Source: Salinicola aestuarinus (GTDB lineage Bacteria > Pseudomonadota > Gammaproteobacteria > Pseudomonadales > Halomonadaceae). From it: a DNA stretch of 64,000 bases. The position numbers and the translations under genes were made by a program. The stretch lies in the NCBI RefSeq assembly GCF_003206645.1, contig NZ_PZJP01000017.1, forward strand, positions 1 to 64,000, read 5' to 3'. This document shows positions 61,326-64,000 of the stretch, one piece after another (within the stretch, counting starts at the first letter, position 1; every line of letters begins with the position of its first letter). Under the pieces are notes generated by a model, which was given only the letters and a program-made list of their open reading frames with translations, did no database searches and had not been told where the DNA came from.

Positions 61326-64000
61326 ATCCGTCTCGCCTCTTCATCCTGCGGCCGGTCGCCACCTCGCTGATCATGCTGGCGATTCTTATCGCCGGCGCCC
61401 TGGCCTATCGCCTGCTACCGATCTCCTCACTGCCGGAGGTCGACTTCCCCACCATCCAGGTGACCACGCTCTACCCCGGCGCCGGGCCGGACGTAATGCT
61501 CTCTCACGTCACCGCCCCGCTGGAGGATCAGCTCGGCGAGATCTCCGGGCTCGAGGACATGAGTTCGACCAGCACCGGTGGCGCCTCGCTGATCACGCTG
61601 CGTTTCTCGCTGAACGCGGACCTGGGGGTGGCGGAGCAGGAGGTGCAGGCGGCACTCAATCAGGCCGAGACGCTGCTCCCCGACGATCTGCCGCGTCCGC
61701 CCAGCTACTCCAAGGTCAACCCGGCGGATACGCCCATCGTGACGCTGGCGGTCAGCTCCGACACGCTGCCGCTCACCGACGTCTACGATCTCGTTGATAC
61801 GCGCATGGCGCAGCGTATCGCCCAGATCAGCGGCGTGGGTCAGGTCAAGCTGGCCGGCGGGCAGGAGCCGGCCGTCCGAATCACGGTGGACTCACGCAAG
61901 CTCGCGGCCCACGGTCTCGACATGGCAGCGGTGCGCAGCGCCGTCGACGCCGCCAACGTCAATCAGGCCAAGGGCACGATCTACGGCCCCTATCGCACCT
62001 ACACCATCGACGCCAACGACCAGCTGCTCACCGCCGAGGGCTATCGCGACCTGATTCTCGAGTCTGACGACGACAGCGTACTGCGGCTTTCCGATGTGGC
62101 AAACGTCGAGGACGGCGCCGAGAACGCCTACCTGGCCGCTTGGGCCAACCGGCGCGGCGCGATCCTGGTCGATGTGCTGCGTCAGCCCGGCGCCAACGTG
62201 GTGGGCGTTGCCGATGCGATCAAGCAGGCGCTGCCGGGTCTCGAAAACACGCTGCCGGCGTCCGTGGACGTCGACATGCTCACCGACCGCACCACGACGA
62301 TTCGCGCCGCGGTCAAGGACGTTCAGTTCGAGCTGCTGCTGGCGATCTCGCTGGTGGTCATGGTGACGTTCCTGTTTCTGCGCAACCTACCGGCGACGCT
62401 GATCCCCAGCCTGGCCGTGCCGCTCTCGCTGGTCGGTACCTTCGGCGCCATGCACCTGGCAGGCTTCAGCCTCAACAACCTCACCCTCATGGCCCTGACC
62501 ATCGCCACCGGTTTCGTCATCGACGATGCCATCGTGGTGCTGGAGAACATCACCCGCTACGTCGAGAAAGGGGAAAAACCCCTGGCGGCCGCGCTCAAGG
62601 GCTCGCGCCAGATCGCTTTCACCATTGTCTCGCTGACCGTCTCGCTGCTCGCGGTGCTGATTCCGCTGGTCTTCATGAGCGGCGTCGTGGGCGTGCTGTT
62701 CCGCGAGTTCGCGCTGACCCTGGCGATCTCGATTCTGATCTCGGCATTCGTCTCGCTGACGCTGACGCCGATGCTCTGCGCGCGCTGGCTCAAGCATCGC
62801 CCGGACGCGGTCGGCGAAAGCGATGACGAGGCGATGGTACGCAACCGTCGGGGGCTCTTCGGCCGCGTCACCCGTGGCTATGAGCGCGCGCTCGACTGGG
62901 TGCTTCGCCATCAGACGCTGACGCTGCTGGTCGCGGCGGGCTCGCTCGCGGTGACGGCGCTGCTGTTCGTCGCCACCCCGAAGGGGCTCTTCCCGGTGCA
63001 GGACACCGGCGTGATCCGCGGCATCACCACCGCGACCCAGTCGACGTCTTTCGAGGCGATGTCGGCGCGTCAGCAACGTCTGGTCGACACGCTGCTCGAC
63101 GACCCGGCGGTCGCGAGTCTCTCCTCCAGCGTGGGCATCGACGGCACCAACACCACGCTCAATGGGGGCCGTGTGTCGATCAATCTCGCCCCGCTCGGCG
63201 AGCGCGACGATCTGGATACGGTGCTCGCTCGCCTGCGCCAGGCCGACGCGGAGATTCCCGGCCTCACGCTGGCTCTGTCGCCGGTTCAGGATCTGACCCT
63301 CGAGGACACCATCAGCCGCTATCCGTACCAGCTCGCTCTCACCCAGGGGGATCGCGACGTCCTCAACGGCGACGTCGAGCGCCTGCTGGCACGATTGCGA
63401 CAGTCACCGGCCATCGCCAGCGTGGCAAGCGACGTGCAGAACGACGGCCGCAAGCTGGCGATCACCATCGATCGCGCCCGCGCGGGACGGCTCGGCGTCA
63501 GCGTCGCCGACATTGACGATGCGCTCTACGATGCGTTCGGCCAGCGCCTGATTTCGACCATCTTCACGCAGGCGAGCCAGTACCGGGTGGTGCTCGCGGC
63601 CAACGCCGCGGATAGCAGCGGACCCGACGCGCTCGCCCGGCTCTACGTCGAGGGCGACAACGACGCCATGGTGCCGCTCTCGAGCCTGGTGACGCTCGAA
63701 GAGCGCCAGACGCCGCTCTCGCTCCAGCGTCAGAACCAGTTCCCGTCGGCGCTGATGTCGTTCGCGGTGGCGGATGGCCATTCGCTGTCACAAGCGTTCG
63801 ACGCGGTGGACAGCGCCGCGAGCGAGACGCTAAGCGATCAGACCCGTCTGGCGTATCGCGGCGCGGCGCTGGCCTACACCGACTCCACCAGCGACACGCT
63901 CTGGCTGATCCTGGCCGCGGTCGTCACCATGTACATCGTCCTCGGCGTGCTCTACGAGAGCTACGTTCATCCGCTGACCATCCTCTCGACGCTGCCCTCG
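61322..64000 (+). CDS. RND efflux transporter, MdtB/MuxB-like (C-terminus beyond window)
   Basis: 893 codons are visible and the frame is open to the last base. MNPSRLFILRPVATSLIMLAI is the first helix, and LPEVDFPTIQVTTLYPGAGPDVM is the typical start of MdtB/MuxB pumps. IATGFVIDDAIVVLENI carries the paired Asp of helix 4. MdtB-type pumps form heteromers with a second RND subunit, so an mdtC-like gene probably follows beyond the window. In E. coli MdtABC exports bile salts, novobiocin and related compounds. The role here is not determined. Confidence 0.93.
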   Translation, partial: MNPSRLFILRPVATSLIMLAILIAGALAYRLLPISSLPEVDFPTIQVTTLYPGAGPDVMLSHVTAPLEDQLGEISGLEDMSSTSTGGASLITLRFSLNADLGVAEQEVQAALNQAETLLPDDLPRPPSYSKVNPADTPIVTLAVSSDTLPLTDVYDLVDTRMAQRIAQISGVGQVKLAGGQEPAVRITVDSRKLAAHGLDMAAVRSAVDAANVNQAKGTIYGPYRTYTIDANDQLLTAEGYRDLILESDDDSVLRLSDVANVEDGAENAYLAAWANRRGAILVDVLRQPGANVVGVADAIKQALPGLENTLPASVDVDMLTDRTTTIRAAVKDVQFELLLAISLVVMVTFLFLRNLPATLIPSLAVPLSLVGTFGAMHLAGFSLNNLTLMALTIATGFVIDDAIVVLENITRYVEKGEKPLAAALKGSRQIAFTIVSLTVSLLAVLIPLVFMSGVVGVLFREFALTLAISILISAFVSLTLTPMLCARWLKHRPDAVGESDDEAMVRNRRGLFGRVTRGYERALDWVLRHQTLTLLVAAGSLAVTALLFVATPKGLFPVQDTGVIRGITTATQSTSFEAMSARQQRLVDTLLDDPAVASLSSSVGIDGTNTTLNGGRVSINLAPLGERDDLDTVLARLRQADAEIPGLTLALSPVQDLTLEDTISRYPYQLALTQGDRDVLNGDVERLLARLRQSPAIASVASDVQNDGRKLAITIDRARAGRLGVSVADIDDALYDAFGQRLISTIFTQASQYRVVLAANAADSSGPDALARLYVEGDNDAMVPLSSLVTLEERQTPLSLQRQNQFPSALMSFAVADGHSLSQAFDAVDSAASETLSDQTRLAYRGAALAYTDSTSDTLWLILAAVVTMYIVLGVLYESYVHPLTILSTLPS

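Noticed and set aside
1..64000. CRISPR arrays, insertion sequences and rRNA genes
   Set aside because: I saw no regularly spaced repeats, no transposase and no rRNA sequence on either strand.

Overview
The window looks like chromosome from a moderately halophilic, high-GC gammaproteobacterium, most likely of the Halomonadaceae (Halomonas, Salinicola or Kushneria type). This is inferred from the GC-rich backbone, the betI-betB-betA choline-to-betaine operon with a ChoX-like binding protein, and the general gene style. No rRNA or species marker is present, so the genus is not settled.

Layout. (1) 1-2792, minus strand: sulfur assimilation (cysD 5' end, cysQ, SLC13/TrkA-C permease). (2) 3566-40485: a complete ABC-transporter-dependent (group 2/3 type) capsule locus in two convergent transcription units. 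The plus-strand unit (3566-18416) is kpsC, kpsS, a short-chain dehydrogenase, an LtaS-like phosphoglycerol transferase, a 2550-residue fully reducing polyketide synthase and an alpha-oxoamine synthase, ending at a strong terminator. The minus-strand unit (38175 down to 18955) is a lipoprotein, kpsD, kpsM, kpsT, kpsE, kpsF, then an A+T-rich serotype cassette (a giant KpsC-like multi-domain transferase, acetyltransferase, putative glycosyltransferase, HAD phosphatase, nucleotidyltransferase-kinase fusion, nucleotidyltransferase), then kdsA, a kdsB-kdsC fusion, a PhyH-type dioxygenase, an acyltransferase and ugd, ending at its own terminator. A second SLC13 paralogue flanks the far side. (3) 40844-53489: a decayed integrative conjugative element in tRNA-Asn. 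It has a displaced 3' tRNA-Asn fragment, a frameshifted integrase and a MobH relaxase at one end, and parA plus truncated dnaB at the other. Between them lie an RND efflux operon with TetR, an AraC/mdaB pair and a truncated metallo-hydrolase. (4) 53380-54199: three tRNA-Asn genes and one tRNA-Met. (5) 54307-59693: choX, a BetI operator and betIBA. (6) 60051-64000: an MdtA/MdtB-like RND efflux system that runs off the end.

How it works together. KdsD/KpsF, KdsA and KdsBC supply CMP-Kdo. KpsS and KpsC build a beta-Kdo linker on a lipid. The 1138-residue transferase has two further KpsC-like Kdo-transferase modules around a GT-B-like module and is the best candidate for the polymerase of a Kdo-containing chain. 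Ugd supplies UDP-glucuronate. KpsM/T/E/D export the product. The unusual part is the PKS, alpha-oxoamine synthase, reductase and LtaS-like set co-transcribed with kpsCS. It resembles the Sinorhizobium rkp genes and suggests that the capsule carries a dedicated sphingoid-like (amino-alcohol) lipid, possibly converted to a glycerophospho-lipid acceptor for KpsS. That last step is my inference and is the main candidate here for an undescribed system.
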